DNA of 64,000 nucleotides, taken from assembly GCF_015999245.1 (NCBI RefSeq), contig NZ_JAEAMR010000007.1, positions 1,055,852 to 1,119,851 of the forward strand, written 5' to 3'. The number at the start of each line of letters is the position of its first letter. Positions within the stretch are counted from its first letter, which is position 1. Origin of the DNA: Streptomyces sp. AV19. Its GTDB lineage: Bacteria; Actinomycetota; Actinomycetes; Streptomycetales; Streptomycetaceae. The notes beneath the pieces were generated by a model. That model made no database searches and was not told where the DNA came from. It saw nothing but the letters and a program-made list of their open reading frames with translations. Shown here one piece after another: positions 8,454 through 16,143 of the stretch. The translations under genes and the position numbers were made by a program.

Positions 8454-8977
8454 GCAGTTCCCCCCTGGTGGGCATCGTCATGGGCTCCGACTCCGACTGG
8501 CCCGTGATGGAAGCCGCCGCCCAGGCACTGGCCGAGTTCGAGATCCCCCACGAGGTGGACGTCGTCTCCGCGCACCGCATGCCCCGCGAGATGATCGCCT
8601 ACGGGGAACGGGCCGCGGACCGGGGACTCAAGGCGATCATCGCGGGGGCGGGGGGCGCCGCCCACCTGCCCGGCATGCTGGCCTCCGTCACCACGCTCCC
8701 GGTGATCGGCGTGCCCGTGCCGCTCAAGAACCTGGACGGAATGGACTCCCTGCTCTCCATCGTCCAGATGCCTGCCGGGGTCCCGGTCGCCACGGTCTCC
8801 GTCGGCGGCGCCCGCAACGCCGGGCTGCTCGCCGTCCGCATGCTGGCCGCCCACGACGGCCAACTGCGCGACCGAATGCGGCGGTTCCAGGACGAGCTCA
8901 ACGAGCAGGCGACGGAGAAGGGCCGGCGGCTGCGCGCCAAGGTCGAGGGCGCGGCGGGCTTCGGATTCGGGGGATGA
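8450..8977 (+). CDS. purE: N5-CAIR mutase (class I PurE)
   Basis: Converts N5-CAIR to CAIR, the step after PurK. The 175-aa product shows [10 protein letters not shown] (11-20), catalytic His42 in SAHRMP and the [11 protein letters not shown] loop that holds the substrate phosphate. The presence of PurK marks it as the class I mutase type. Its ATG overlaps the purK stop and its TGA overlaps the ATG of the downstream dipeptidase gene, so three genes are read as one coupled unit. Confidence 0.95.
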   Translation: MSSSPLVGIVMGSDSDWPVMEAAAQALAEFEIPHEVDVVSAHRMPREMIAYGERAADRGLKAIIAGAGGAAHLPGMLASVTTLPVIGVPVPLKNLDGMDSLLSIVQMPAGVPVATVSVGGARNAGLLAVRMLAAHDGQLRDRMRRFQDELNEQATEKGRRLRAKVEGAAGFGFGG

Positions 8978-10167
8978 CGGTGAACGAACTCGACCGCGCC
9001 CGCGAACTGCTCGCCGCGCACCCCGTCGTCGACGGGCACAACGACCTGCCCTGGGCCCTGCGCCAGAACGTCGCCTACGACCTGGACCGGCTCGACATCG
9101 CCACCGACCAGAGCGGCGCCGGCCTCCACACCGACCTGCCCCGGCTGCGCGCCGGCGGCGTGGGCGGCCAGTTCTGGTCCGTCTACGTGCGCAGCGACAT
9201 GGCCGGCGACGACGCGGTCAGCGCCACGCTGGAGCAGATCGACATCGTCCGGCAGCTGACCGAGCGCTACGCGGACGACCTGCGGCTCGCGCTGACCGCG
9301 GACGACCTGGAGGCGGCGCGGGCGGAGGGCCGGATCGCGTCCCTGATGGGCGCCGAGGGCGGCCACAGCATCAACTGCTCGCTCGCCACGCTGCGTTCGC
9401 TGTACGCGCTCGGCGTGCGCTACATGACCCTCACCCACAACGACAACATCCCGTGGGCGGACTCGGCGACGGACGAGCCCCGGGCCGGCGGCCTGACCCG
9501 CTTCGGCGAGGAGGTCGTCCGCGAGATGAACCGCCTCGGCATGCTCGTCGACCTCTCGCACGTCTCCGCCGGCACGATGCGGGACGCGGTACGGGTGAGC
9601 GAGGCGCCGGTGATCTTCTCGCACTCGTCGGCGCGGGCGGTCTGCGACCATCCGCGGAACGTGCCGGACGACGTGCTGGCCTCGCTGGCCGCGAACGGGG
9701 GCGTGGCCATGGCCACGTTCGTCCCCAAGTTCATCCTGCCGGGGGCGGTCGAGTGGACCGCGGCGGCGGACGAGAACATGCGCGCCCACGGCTTCCACCA
9801 CCTCGACACCACCGCCGAGGCGATGGCCGTCCACCATGCCTTCGAGGCGTCCCGCCCGCGCCCGGTCGCCACGGCGGCGACGGTCGCGGACCACTTGGAC
9901 CACATGCGCGAGGTGGCCGGCGTCGACCACATCGGCATCGGCGGCGACTTCGACGGGACGGCGTTCACACCGGCGGACCTGGCGGACGTGGCCGGTTACC
10001 CGAACCTGATCGCGGAACTGCTGCGCCGGGGCTGGTCGGACGCCGACCTCGCGAAGCTGACGTGGCAGAACGCGGTACGGGTGCTGCGGGACGCGGAGGC
10101 GGTGGCGCGGGATGTCCGCGCGCGGCGGGGGCCGTCGGTGGCGACGATCGGGCAGCTGGACGGCTGA
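8974..10167 (+). CDS. Membrane dipeptidase (peptidase M19 family)
   Basis: Zinc dipeptidase related to renal dipeptidase, 397 aa. The metal ligands are seen in VVDGHNDLP (His22, Asp24), in [10 protein letters not shown] (Glu128), in LVDLSHVS and in [16 protein letters not shown]. No signal peptide is evident, so it is probably cytoplasmic. It overlaps purE by four bases. Coupling to purine genes is a conserved arrangement in streptomycetes as I recall, but no metabolic link is obvious. Confidence 0.9.
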   Translation: MTVNELDRARELLAAHPVVDGHNDLPWALRQNVAYDLDRLDIATDQSGAGLHTDLPRLRAGGVGGQFWSVYVRSDMAGDDAVSATLEQIDIVRQLTERYADDLRLALTADDLEAARAEGRIASLMGAEGGHSINCSLATLRSLYALGVRYMTLTHNDNIPWADSATDEPRAGGLTRFGEEVVREMNRLGMLVDLSHVSAGTMRDAVRVSEAPVIFSHSSARAVCDHPRNVPDDVLASLAANGGVAMATFVPKFILPGAVEWTAAADENMRAHGFHHLDTTAEAMAVHHAFEASRPRPVATAATVADHLDHMREVAGVDHIGIGGDFDGTAFTPADLADVAGYPNLIAELLRRGWSDADLAKLTWQNAVRVLRDAEAVARDVRARRGPSVATIGQLDG

Positions 10168-10180
10168 GTGCCGAGGAGGT

Positions 10181-10212
10181 GCCGGGCAAGCGGGACATCC
10201 GGCCTGCCCGGC
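10181..10212. terminator. Hairpin after the purKE-dipeptidase operon
   Basis: GCCGGGCA at 10181-10188 pairs with TGCCCGGC at 10205-10212, with further pairing inside the loop. It lies in the 85-bp gap between the dipeptidase gene and the convergent XRE regulator. Confidence 0.55.
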
Positions 10213-10252
10213 GCGTCCGCGCCCCCCGGCGCAGGGATTCGTCGCGGCCTCA

Positions 10253-11431
10253 TCAGACCGCGATGCCCGACAGCTTCGACAGCCTGAGGAGTTGAGGGTT
10301 GCTTCGGCGGTGCAGGGACGACAGGACCCGGAACACCTCCCGCCCCATCGGGTGGATCCGCGCCATCTGCGGTGCCACGTCCCAGGCGGTGGACAGGTTC
10401 TCCAGGGCCCCCTCCCGGTCACCGATGTCGAGCTGAGCCCGCGCCATGTTGATCCGCGTCGGGGCGATGCGGGTGGGCGGCAGCCCGTCCAGGACGGCGT
10501 CAATGTCCTCCGCCGCACTCAGCGCCTCACGGGGCTTGCCCAGGTCCAGACGGGTGGCGAGTACGTGCGTGGCCGTGTTCTGGGGGCCGAAGATCATGTG
10601 GTGACGGTTCCAGTCCAAGCTGAACCACTCAGCGGCTTTGGCCGCAGACGCGATGTGCCGCTCGGCCTGCTGCTTGCCCTCCGCCTTGTCCTTGAGCCGA
10701 CCGGCCAAGGTCATGCCCCGGAGGTTGAGCAGACCGACCGCGAATGCGCGTTCCTGCCCCGACAGGCTCCGCTGAGCCGCACCAATGGCGCGGTCAACAA
10801 TGGTCAGCCCGCCTTCGAAGTCCCCGCCGTTCAGATACGCCCCGGCCCTGTCCCGCGCCGCGATGGCTTCGCTCAGGGGGTTGTTCCGCTGCTCCACAGC
10901 CCACCGCTGACGTGTCACGGCCAGCTCTGCCATGTCCATCCACCTGTGCCGTGCGGCTAGCCAATAGACGGTGCCGTAGACGTCCGTGAGTGCCGCCCAG
11001 GCTTCCGCCGTGTTCGCGGCGTACGCGAACGTCGTGGCGTCCCTGAGCAGCCTCGGCAGCCTGGCCAGGAGACGGGTCACCTCGACGTCGTCCCGGAGCT
11101 GCCCGGCGACCTCCAGGGCAGAGCTGATCTCCCCTTCCCCGACCTTCCGCCTTCCGGGCAGGTCGAAGTCCCTGACAGCCGACCGCAGGGCAAACAGATG
11201 CGCTTCCGAGTCGTGCTCCACAGTGACCTTGCCCTGCACTTCGGCCATGGACAGCCCCAGGGCTTCGGCCAGAGCGGCGGCAGCCGCAGGTGTGAGCGCC
11301 CGGTCCCCCACCTCGATCTTGGACAGCAGGGAGACGGAGACGTTCGCCTTCCTGGCCAGCCGCGCCTGCGACAGGCCGCGCGCCTTCCGGAGTAGCGCCA
11401 GGTTCGCGCCGGGGGCCGGATCAGTGCTCAT
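10253..11431 (-). CDS. XRE-family transcriptional regulator with long C-terminal helical domain
   Basis: 392-aa regulator. Residues about 12-66 form a Cro/C1-type helix-turn-helix (LALLRKARGLSQARLARKAN and following VSLLSKIEVGDRAL). The rest is an alpha-helical, TPR-like sensor region typical of Streptomyces XRE regulators that sit next to small secreted-product or unknown gene cassettes. Start ATG at 11431 has GAGGA about 12 bases upstream. It is divergent from the gene starting at 11578/11806, which it may control. It marks the left edge of a stretch that looks accessory compared with the surrounding housekeeping genes. Confidence 0.85.
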   Translation of the reverse strand: MSTDPAPGANLALLRKARGLSQARLARKANVSVSLLSKIEVGDRALTPAAAAALAEALGLSMAEVQGKVTVEHDSEAHLFALRSAVRDFDLPGRRKVGEGEISSALEVAGQLRDDVEVTRLLARLPRLLRDATTFAYAANTAEAWAALTDVYGTVYWLAARHRWMDMAELAVTRQRWAVEQRNNPLSEAIAARDRAGAYLNGGDFEGGLTIVDRAIGAAQRSLSGQERAFAVGLLNLRGMTLAGRLKDKAEGKQQAERHIASAAKAAEWFSLDWNRHHMIFGPQNTATHVLATRLDLGKPREALSAAEDIDAVLDGLPPTRIAPTRINMARAQLDIGDREGALENLSTAWDVAPQMARIHPMGREVFRVLSSLHRRSNPQLLRLSKLSGIAV

Positions 11432-11577
11432 GGGCTCATGTCTTCCTCGCGGATACAGGTCCTGCCGTCCATGCTCACAGGCTGCGCGTCTGCCCGCACA
11501 CCCGTTGTGCAAACTCTGTGCAAGTTCCCGCATCTGTGCGGGCGTTGACTGGGTGACACGGCCGGAGGGACAGCAGA

Positions 11578-12255
11578 GTGGGAGCAATCCTCACCATGAC
11601 CACGGACACCGAGGCAGCCGCGCAGCAGGCCGACGTCTTCGACACCCTGGTCTACGCGGAGTCGGTAAAACGGCGCCGGCCCTGGGCGCCTCACGGGTTA
11701 CCGCCGCCCGCCCCCTGCATTGCCGACCGCCGGCCGGACGAGCTCCAACGCACCACCCCCGCGGACAGCCAACGCTGTCCACTCCATCGAGAGAAAGGGA
11801 ACACGGTGGCAACAGCAGTACAGCTCAGGGACCCTCGCACCTGCGTCACCCCTGAAGTCTGGGAGCGTGAGGTACGGCTGATCATGCGTGACCACGGCAT
11901 GGACCGTGAGACGGCGGAGCGCACCTTCGGCCAGACGATCGCCTACCTGGTCACGTCCGCCGAACGGCCCGACGTCCGTATGGGCCCGGCCCCACGTGTG
12001 GACTTCGGCGTTCACTCGTTCGTACTCGACAGCATCAACTACTCGGCCTTCTGCAACACGGTCGCCGGACACTACGTTCACCACGTCCCGCACCTCCCCC
12101 AGCAGAACGGCGGTGAGGCTCCCTCACTGCGGGAGACCGTCCAAGCGATCAAGGCAGCCGGGTTCGCCATCGACCCCGAACTGTGGAACGCCGATGAGGC
12201 CGATTGTTCGCAGTGTCACGCCGGGTGCACTGACAGCCCGGTCGGCGGGAAGTAA
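11578..12255 (+). CDS. Unknown protein, with an optional N-terminal peptide extension
   Basis: Two starts are plausible in one open frame. GTG at 11806 (AAGGGA upstream) gives 149 aa with PRTCVTPEVWEREVRLIM, VDFGVHSFVLDSINYSAFC and VAGHYVHHVPH; this resembles proteins annotated as glycine-rich domain-containing in Streptomyces, function unknown. It ends with CSQCHAGC, a possible metal- or disulfide-forming motif. GTG at 11578 has a much better GGAGGG eight bases upstream and would add 76 residues beginning VGAILTMTTDTEAAAQQADV. Codon usage in the extension is Streptomyces-like to about 11665 and then degrades, with a rare TTA codon at 11698-11700. The extension may be a separate short peptide gene whose end was lost, or simply a fused leader. 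Confidence 0.6.
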   Translation: MGAILTMTTDTEAAAQQADVFDTLVYAESVKRRRPWAPHGLPPPAPCIADRRPDELQRTTPADSQRCPLHREKGNTVATAVQLRDPRTCVTPEVWEREVRLIMRDHGMDRETAERTFGQTIAYLVTSAERPDVRMGPAPRVDFGVHSFVLDSINYSAFCNTVAGHYVHHVPHLPQQNGGEAPSLRETVQAIKAAGFAIDPELWNADEADCSQCHAGCTDSPVGGK

Positions 12256-12274
12256 CAGCGAGGATCGTCGGACG

Positions 12275-12303
12275 GGTGGCTCCCCCAAGCCGGGGGAGCC
12301 ACC
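12275..12303. terminator. Hairpin between unknown gene and methyltransferase
   Basis: GGTGGCTCCCCC (12275-12286) pairs perfectly with GGGGGAGCCACC (12292-12303) around a five-base loop. It sits 19 bases before the methyltransferase ATG, so it may be an attenuator or partial terminator rather than an operon end. Confidence 0.6.
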
Positions 12304-12321
12304 ACCCATGAAGGGGACGGC

Positions 12322-12966
12322 ATGGAAGCAGTCACCGCAGCGTGGGAACGCTACGCGGCTGGTCGGACGCCGCGCAGGGCCCACAACGCGGTTGGTGCCA
12401 GCACATGGTTGAACTGGACTCAGTACGCCGACCACGGGCCCGATGAGTCGGTGATCGGCAAGATCCAGGGGCGTCGCGTGCTGGAACTCGGGTGCGGTAC
12501 CGGCTGCAACCTTGCCCACCTGGCGACACTCGGCGCGGAGTGCGTCGGCATCGACATCGCCCCGACCCAGTGCGAGAAGGCGGAAACGCGGTGGGGCCAC
12601 CTCCCCGGCCTGTCCTTCCGGACGGCGGAAGCGACGGAGTTCCTGACCGGTCACCCCGAGAGCTTCGATGTCGTGCTGTCGATCTTCGGCCCTGTCTGGT
12701 TCACCGACCCGACGGCACTCCTCCCGCTAGTGCGCCGCAGCCTGACTGCTGGTGGAGTGTTCGTGTTCTCGCACAAGCCGCCCCGGCCCGATCAGCGACC
12801 GGGGGAACCTCTTCGAGAAGCGCGTGCAGTGTCGCGCTGGGACCATTCCCCGGGCGAGTGGACATCCTTGCTGGCGTCGGCCCACTTCAAGAGCATCGCA
12901 GCAGAGATCATCGATCCGCCGGATGGCAAGCGTGAAGGGACGTTGCTCGTGCGCGCCGAGGTGTGA
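12322..12966 (+). CDS. Class I SAM-dependent methyltransferase
   Basis: 214-aa methyltransferase with a Rossmann SAM-binding domain: motif I VLELGCGTGC (53-62), acidic loop VGIDIAP (about 75-81), motif II/III region FDVVLSIFGPVWFTDP. The substrate cannot be inferred. It is the third gene of the island cassette (XRE regulator, unknown protein, methyltransferase). The start ATG has AAGGGG upstream. It ends about 50 bases before the convergent GntR pair. Confidence 0.85.
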   Translation: MEAVTAAWERYAAGRTPRRAHNAVGASTWLNWTQYADHGPDESVIGKIQGRRVLELGCGTGCNLAHLATLGAECVGIDIAPTQCEKAETRWGHLPGLSFRTAEATEFLTGHPESFDVVLSIFGPVWFTDPTALLPLVRRSLTAGGVFVFSHKPPRPDQRPGEPLREARAVSRWDHSPGEWTSLLASAHFKSIAAEIIDPPDGKREGTLLVRAEV

Positions 12967-13013
12967 GAGGAACGGATTCTTCCCGGCCGGGGCCAACCGG
13001 ACCACGCCGCAGT

Positions 13014-13283
13014 TCAGTTGGCAGACTCGGCGCCTTCGGGCGGAGCCGCCGCGTCGGGCTTCGCGATGACCTGGACACCCCGAACGATCCCCTCGGCTTC
13101 GAGGGCGCCGATGGCGGACTTGATCGTGCGGTGGCTGACCGTGCCGCCGGTCTCCATCTCCAGCTCGTGCTGGGAGGGGATGCGGCGGCCGACTGGGATC
13201 TCCCCGCAGCGGATGCGCTCGCGCAGGACGGATGTCAGCTGCACGTACATCGGGGTGATGCTTTCCCGGTCGATCTCGATCAC
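13014..13283 (-). CDS. Mini GntR-type DNA-binding protein (second of pair)
   Basis: 89-aa protein that is almost only a GntR winged helix-turn-helix (residues about 10-75: YVQLTSVLRERIRCGEIPVG, RRIPSQHELEMET, SHRTIKSAIGALEAEGIV) and lacks the usual C-terminal ligand domain. GTG start overlaps the stop of the upstream GntR gene by four bases (GTGA), so the two are translated together. Such short GntR proteins occur on actinobacterial plasmids and integrative elements, where they act as repressors. Confidence 0.8.
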   Translation of the reverse strand: MIEIDRESITPMYVQLTSVLRERIRCGEIPVGRRIPSQHELEMETGGTVSHRTIKSAIGALEAEGIVRGVQVIAKPDAAAPPEGAESAN

Positions 13284-13564
13284 GACTCGGAGCCGGCCTT
13301 GCGCTCGATGACGAACGACCCCTTGCCGACGACCGTTCGTACGTAGCCCAGATCGGCCAGTAGGACCAGCGTCTTCCGAGCAGTTCCCCGGGCGATCCCG
13401 AACTCCTGCATCAGTCGGTCGACGCCGGGCACGGCGCGGCCCAGTGGGTACACGCCGCTGTCGATCCGGGAGATCAGGACTGCGGCAAGTTGCAGGTACA
13501 GCGGGTCGGCCGCTTCCGGGTCGAGTTCGTCGTTCGGGCCGTAGCCCTCAGGGATGTCCACCAT
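13280..13564 (-). CDS. Mini GntR-type DNA-binding protein (first of pair)
   Basis: 94-aa protein with one GntR winged helix (about 18-92: LYLQLAAVLISRIDSGVYPLG, VPGVDRLMQEFGIARGTARK, VVGKGSFVI) and no effector domain. ATG at 13564 fits the homology; a longer open frame begins at 13594. It is coupled to the second mini-GntR gene by overlap. The perfect palindrome at 13606-13628 lies about 40 bp upstream and is the natural candidate operator for autoregulation. The two proteins could work as a heterodimer. Confidence 0.78.
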   Translation of the reverse strand: MVDIPEGYGPNDELDPEAADPLYLQLAAVLISRIDSGVYPLGRAVPGVDRLMQEFGIARGTARKTLVLLADLGYVRTVVGKGSFVIERKAGSES

Positions 13565-13605
13565 GGCTAGACCGTATGTGGCCAGGGAAAACAAGAATCA
13601 TCCGT

Positions 13606-13628
13606 GTCATGGCATGGCCTGCCATGAC
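13606..13628. promoter_or_regulatory. Perfect palindromic operator upstream of the GntR pair
   Basis: GTCATGGCA (13606-13614), spacer TGGCC, TGCCATGAC (13620-13628): nine-bp arms with no mismatch. It is placed between the divergent GntR pair and the small genes starting at 13728, suited to control both. A related half-site CACGGCATGAG follows near 13650. Confidence 0.65.
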
Positions 13629-13664
13629 CAGGTTGCAGTAGTCTCCGGCCACGGCATGAGAAGA

Positions 13665-13694
13665 CCCCCGCGACGGATGCGAGCCGTCCGGGGG
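13665..13694. terminator. Strong hairpin upstream of the small-gene operon
   Basis: CCCCCG (13665-13670) and GACGG (13672-13676) pair with CCGTC (13684-13688) and CGGGGG (13689-13694), leaving one bulged C and a seven-base loop. It lies about 33 bp before the GTG at 13728, so it may be an attenuator, a 5' structured leader or a terminator for upstream transcription. Confidence 0.5.
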
Positions 13695-13727
13695 CGTGGC
13701 CACCAACCACATGGGGGGTTGATAACA

Positions 13728-13841
13728 GTGCTCCAAACTACGCCTCAGCACTCGATGCTGCGGACTTTCCGGCTCCTTGCCGAGTGCAAGCGAGCGTTGG
13801 ACGCCATTTGGCGTGCGGAAACGCCGGAGGTCTCCGGATGA
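13728..13841 (+). CDS. Small protein of 37 aa, unknown
   Basis: GTG-started frame encoding VLQTTPQHSMLRTFRLLAEC and a further 17 residues ending TPEVSG. A G-rich sequence lies upstream of the start. The stop overlaps the ATG of the next gene (ATGA at 13838-13841), which supports it being translated. No recognisable domain; probably a helical small protein. Confidence 0.5.
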   Translation: MLQTTPQHSMLRTFRLLAECKRALDAIWRAETPEVSG

Positions 13842-14038
13842 CCCGCGCGCACGAGCCCGTCCCCGTCCACCTCCACGCGGCCGCGCTGGTGGACGATCCC
13901 GAGCCCGTGCCGGGATGCGATGTCTGCGGCGCGCTGGTCCGGCAGCGCAGAGAAGCGCGGCGGAGCGGCGACTTCTCGCAGGTCACGGATTGCAACGTCG
14001 AGTTGCGTCAGCATCCCCACGCCAGGAGGCGCCGGTGA
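13838..14038 (+). CDS. Small CxxC protein of 66 aa, unknown
   Basis: Short protein MTRAHEPVPVHLHAAALVDD followed by PEPVPGCDVCGALVRQRREA; one CxxC pair. Start and stop both overlap neighbours (ATGA with the 37-aa gene, GTGA with the 229-aa gene), so the three genes form a tightly coupled unit. Function unknown. Confidence 0.6.
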   Translation: MTRAHEPVPVHLHAAALVDDPEPVPGCDVCGALVRQRREARRSGDFSQVTDCNVELRQHPHARRRR

Positions 14039-14724
14039 GCGCGTCGCTGTACCGGACCGCATTGCGGCGTCTGTCGGGAGTCATCCGCAGGTTCGGGCGG
14101 CGTCCCGCCCTGCCGCAGGACTCGGTCTCCGAAACGCCGCCGGTTCCCACCTGTTCACCGCGCCAGGATCGTCCCCTGCCGACGCATCGACCCGGATCCC
14201 GAGGTATGCCCGTGCTGCCCGTCGTCCACCCCACCCAGCGCCACCCCGGCGCCCGGTGGCTCGTCTCCCGCGTCGTACACCCGCGACTCGTCCACGAGGC
14301 ATGGGTGCTTGGCCAGGCACCGGCCATTGAGGTCGGACACCGCTTCGACGTCATCCACCTGCCGGCCGGCATCGTCGAGGCCGCCGTCACCGGCATCAAG
14401 ACCGACGATGCGGTCGAGGAGGCGTTCCGCCGTATCGGCATTGGCCATGGCGTGGTGGTCTCCCGCCGCCGAGACCTCTATACCGTCCTCGTGCGGCCGG
14501 GCACGGCTCGGACATGGCAGGTGCCCGGCACGGTCTCAGTGGGGTCGCACGATCACCTTCGATATCTCCGCGCACCTCATCCGGAGCACCGGGAAGGACC
14601 GGGCGCGTTCTGGCTCCTCCCCGTGCCCGACCAGGACGATCAGCTCGCCGAGGCCGCGCACCTCCTCAAGTTCCTCTCCGTCAGCCGTGGACGACGGGAC
14701 GGGGGCGTGACCGCTGCCCCATAG
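14035..14724 (+). CDS. Unknown 229-aa protein, distantly like actinobacterial primase-polymerase N-terminal regions
   Basis: GTG at 14035 has AGGAGG five bases upstream. After a Pro/Arg-rich N-terminus, residues about 60-215 contain WLVSRVVHPRLVHEAWVLGQ, FDVIHLPAGIVEAAV, LVRPGTARTW and FWLLPVPDQDDQLAEAAHLL. The spacing of FDVIHLP, a PGTA segment and the C-terminal leucine-rich helix recalls the small proteins related to the bifunctional primase/polymerase N-terminal domain of Streptomyces, but catalytic acidic residues were not identified, so this is only a resemblance. It ends the coupled three-gene unit and the accessory island. Confidence 0.55.
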   Translation: MSASLYRTALRRLSGVIRRFGRRPALPQDSVSETPPVPTCSPRQDRPLPTHRPGSRGMPVLPVVHPTQRHPGARWLVSRVVHPRLVHEAWVLGQAPAIEVGHRFDVIHLPAGIVEAAVTGIKTDDAVEEAFRRIGIGHGVVVSRRRDLYTVLVRPGTARTWQVPGTVSVGSHDHLRYLRAPHPEHREGPGAFWLLPVPDQDDQLAEAAHLLKFLSVSRGRRDGGVTAAP

Positions 14725-14733
14725 CAACGTCGA

Positions 14734-14776
14734 CCGCCCCGGAACAGCCGCGGGACAAGCGGCTGTTCCGGGGCGG
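14734..14776. terminator. Bidirectional terminator hairpin, 18-bp perfect stem
   Basis: Arms at 14734-14751 and 14759-14776 with a seven-base loop, between the convergent island gene and the acyl-CoA dehydrogenase gene. Confidence 0.8.
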
Positions 14777-14805
14777 CCTCCCGTCGAGAACGGACCCGAA
14801 GAGCC

Positions 14806-15963
14806 CTACGGCAGGTTGCGCGCCATCACGATGCGCTGCACCTGGTTCGTGCCTTCATAAATCTGCGTGATCTTCGCGTCGCGCATCATCCGCTCCAGCG
14901 GGTAGTCGCGCGTGTAGCCGTAGCCGCCGAGCAGCTGGACCGCGTCCGTGGTGATCTCCATGGCGGCGTCCGAGGCGTAGCATTTTGCGGCCGCGCCGAA
15001 GAAGGTCAGGTCGCCGTCCTGGCGCTCGGAGCGGGCCGCCGCCGCGTACGTCAGCTGCCGGGCCGCCTCCAGCTTCATCGCCATGTCGGCGATCATGAAC
15101 TGGACGCCCTGGAAGTCGCCGATCGGCTTGCCGAACTGCTTGCGCTCCTTGACGTACTCCTTGGCGTAGTCGAGGGCGCCCTGCGCGATGCCGAGGGCCT
15201 GGGCCGCGATGGTGATGCGGGTGTGGTCCAGGGTCTTCATCGCGGTGGCGAAGCCGGTGCCCTCCGCGCCGATCATGCGGTCGGCGGGGATGCGGACGTT
15301 GTCGAGGTAGACCTCGCGGGTGGGGGAGCCCTTGATGCCGAGCTTCTTCTCCGGGGCGCCGAAGGAGACGCCCTCGTCGGACTTCTCGACGACGAAGGCG
15401 GAGATGCCCTTCGAGCGCTTCTCCGGGTCGGTCACGGCCATCACCGTGTAGTACTCGCTGACGCCGGCGTTGGTGATCCAGCGCTTGACGCCGTTGAGCA
15501 CGTAGAAGTCGCCGTCGCGGACGGCGCGGGTCTTCATGCCGGCCGCGTCCGAGCCCGCGTCGGGCTCGCTCAGGCAGTACGAGAACATCGCGTCGCCCTT
15601 GGCGAGCGGGCCCAGGTAGCGCTTCTTGAGCTCGTCCGAGCCGGAGAGGGCGACGGGCAGCGAGCCCAGCTTGTTGACCGCCGGGATCAGGGAGGACGAG
15701 GCGCAGACCCGGGCCACCTCCTCGATCACGATGACCGTGGCCAGCGCGTCGGCGCCCGCGCCGCCGAACTCCTCCGGGACGTGCACGGCGTGCAGGTCGG
15801 CGGCGACCAGCGCGTCGAGGGCCTCCTGCGGGAAACGGCCCTCCTCGTCCACCTCGGCGGCGAACGGCGCGATCTTCGCCTCGGCCAGCGAGCGCACGAC
15901 CTTGCGGAGCTCGTCGTGCTCCTCGGACACCTTGTACAGGTCGAAGTCCTTGTTTCCCGCCAC
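14806..15963 (-). CDS. Acyl-CoA dehydrogenase
   Basis: FAD-dependent acyl-CoA dehydrogenase, 385 aa, oxidising short or branched acyl-CoA in fatty acid or branched-chain amino acid breakdown. Visible: FAD-binding segment YCLSEPDAGSDAAG, WITNAG, the C-terminal helical domain and the catalytic base Glu370 in IYEGTNQVQR, the position of Glu376 of medium-chain enzymes. GTG start with GGGAG upstream. A palindrome TTACT-N4-AGTAA lies about 30 bp upstream. The exact acyl substrate cannot be told; an AcdH-type role in branched-chain acyl-CoA oxidation is possible. Confidence 0.93.
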   Translation of the reverse strand: MAGNKDFDLYKVSEEHDELRKVVRSLAEAKIAPFAAEVDEEGRFPQEALDALVAADLHAVHVPEEFGGAGADALATVIVIEEVARVCASSSLIPAVNKLGSLPVALSGSDELKKRYLGPLAKGDAMFSYCLSEPDAGSDAAGMKTRAVRDGDFYVLNGVKRWITNAGVSEYYTVMAVTDPEKRSKGISAFVVEKSDEGVSFGAPEKKLGIKGSPTREVYLDNVRIPADRMIGAEGTGFATAMKTLDHTRITIAAQALGIAQGALDYAKEYVKERKQFGKPIGDFQGVQFMIADMAMKLEAARQLTYAAAARSERQDGDLTFFGAAAKCYASDAAMEITTDAVQLLGGYGYTRDYPLERMMRDAKITQIYEGTNQVQRIVMARNLP

Positions 15964-15990
15964 GGCGAAACTCCCCAGAGCGCATGTTAA

Positions 15991-16004
15991 TTACTGACTA
16001 GTAA
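15991..16004. promoter_or_regulatory. Palindromic operator candidate for the acyl-CoA dehydrogenase gene
   Basis: TTACTGACTAGTAA has five-bp arms (TTACT/AGTAA) around four bases. It is AT-rich within a GC-rich genome and is 28 bp before the GTG start. TetR-type regulators of lipid catabolism bind sites of this sort; the regulator is not identified here. Confidence 0.5.
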
Positions 16005-16143
16005 CCGCGATTGTAGGGGCGCCGCTCCAGGCCGGGATACGTGAGCTTGCCGACAGCACCCGATCACCCGGAATCTCCCCAACCGGGGCCCCGACTATGC
16101 TCGGGCCACGCAATCGGCACCTCCGTACGTATCTGGAGCACGC

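Noticed and set aside
11596..11666. FxLD-type lanthipeptide leader suspected in the segment with FDTLVYAES
   Set aside because: The expected F-x-L-D order and a Cys/Ser/Thr-rich core are missing, so the family cannot be claimed; the observation is kept only as an ambiguous peptide.
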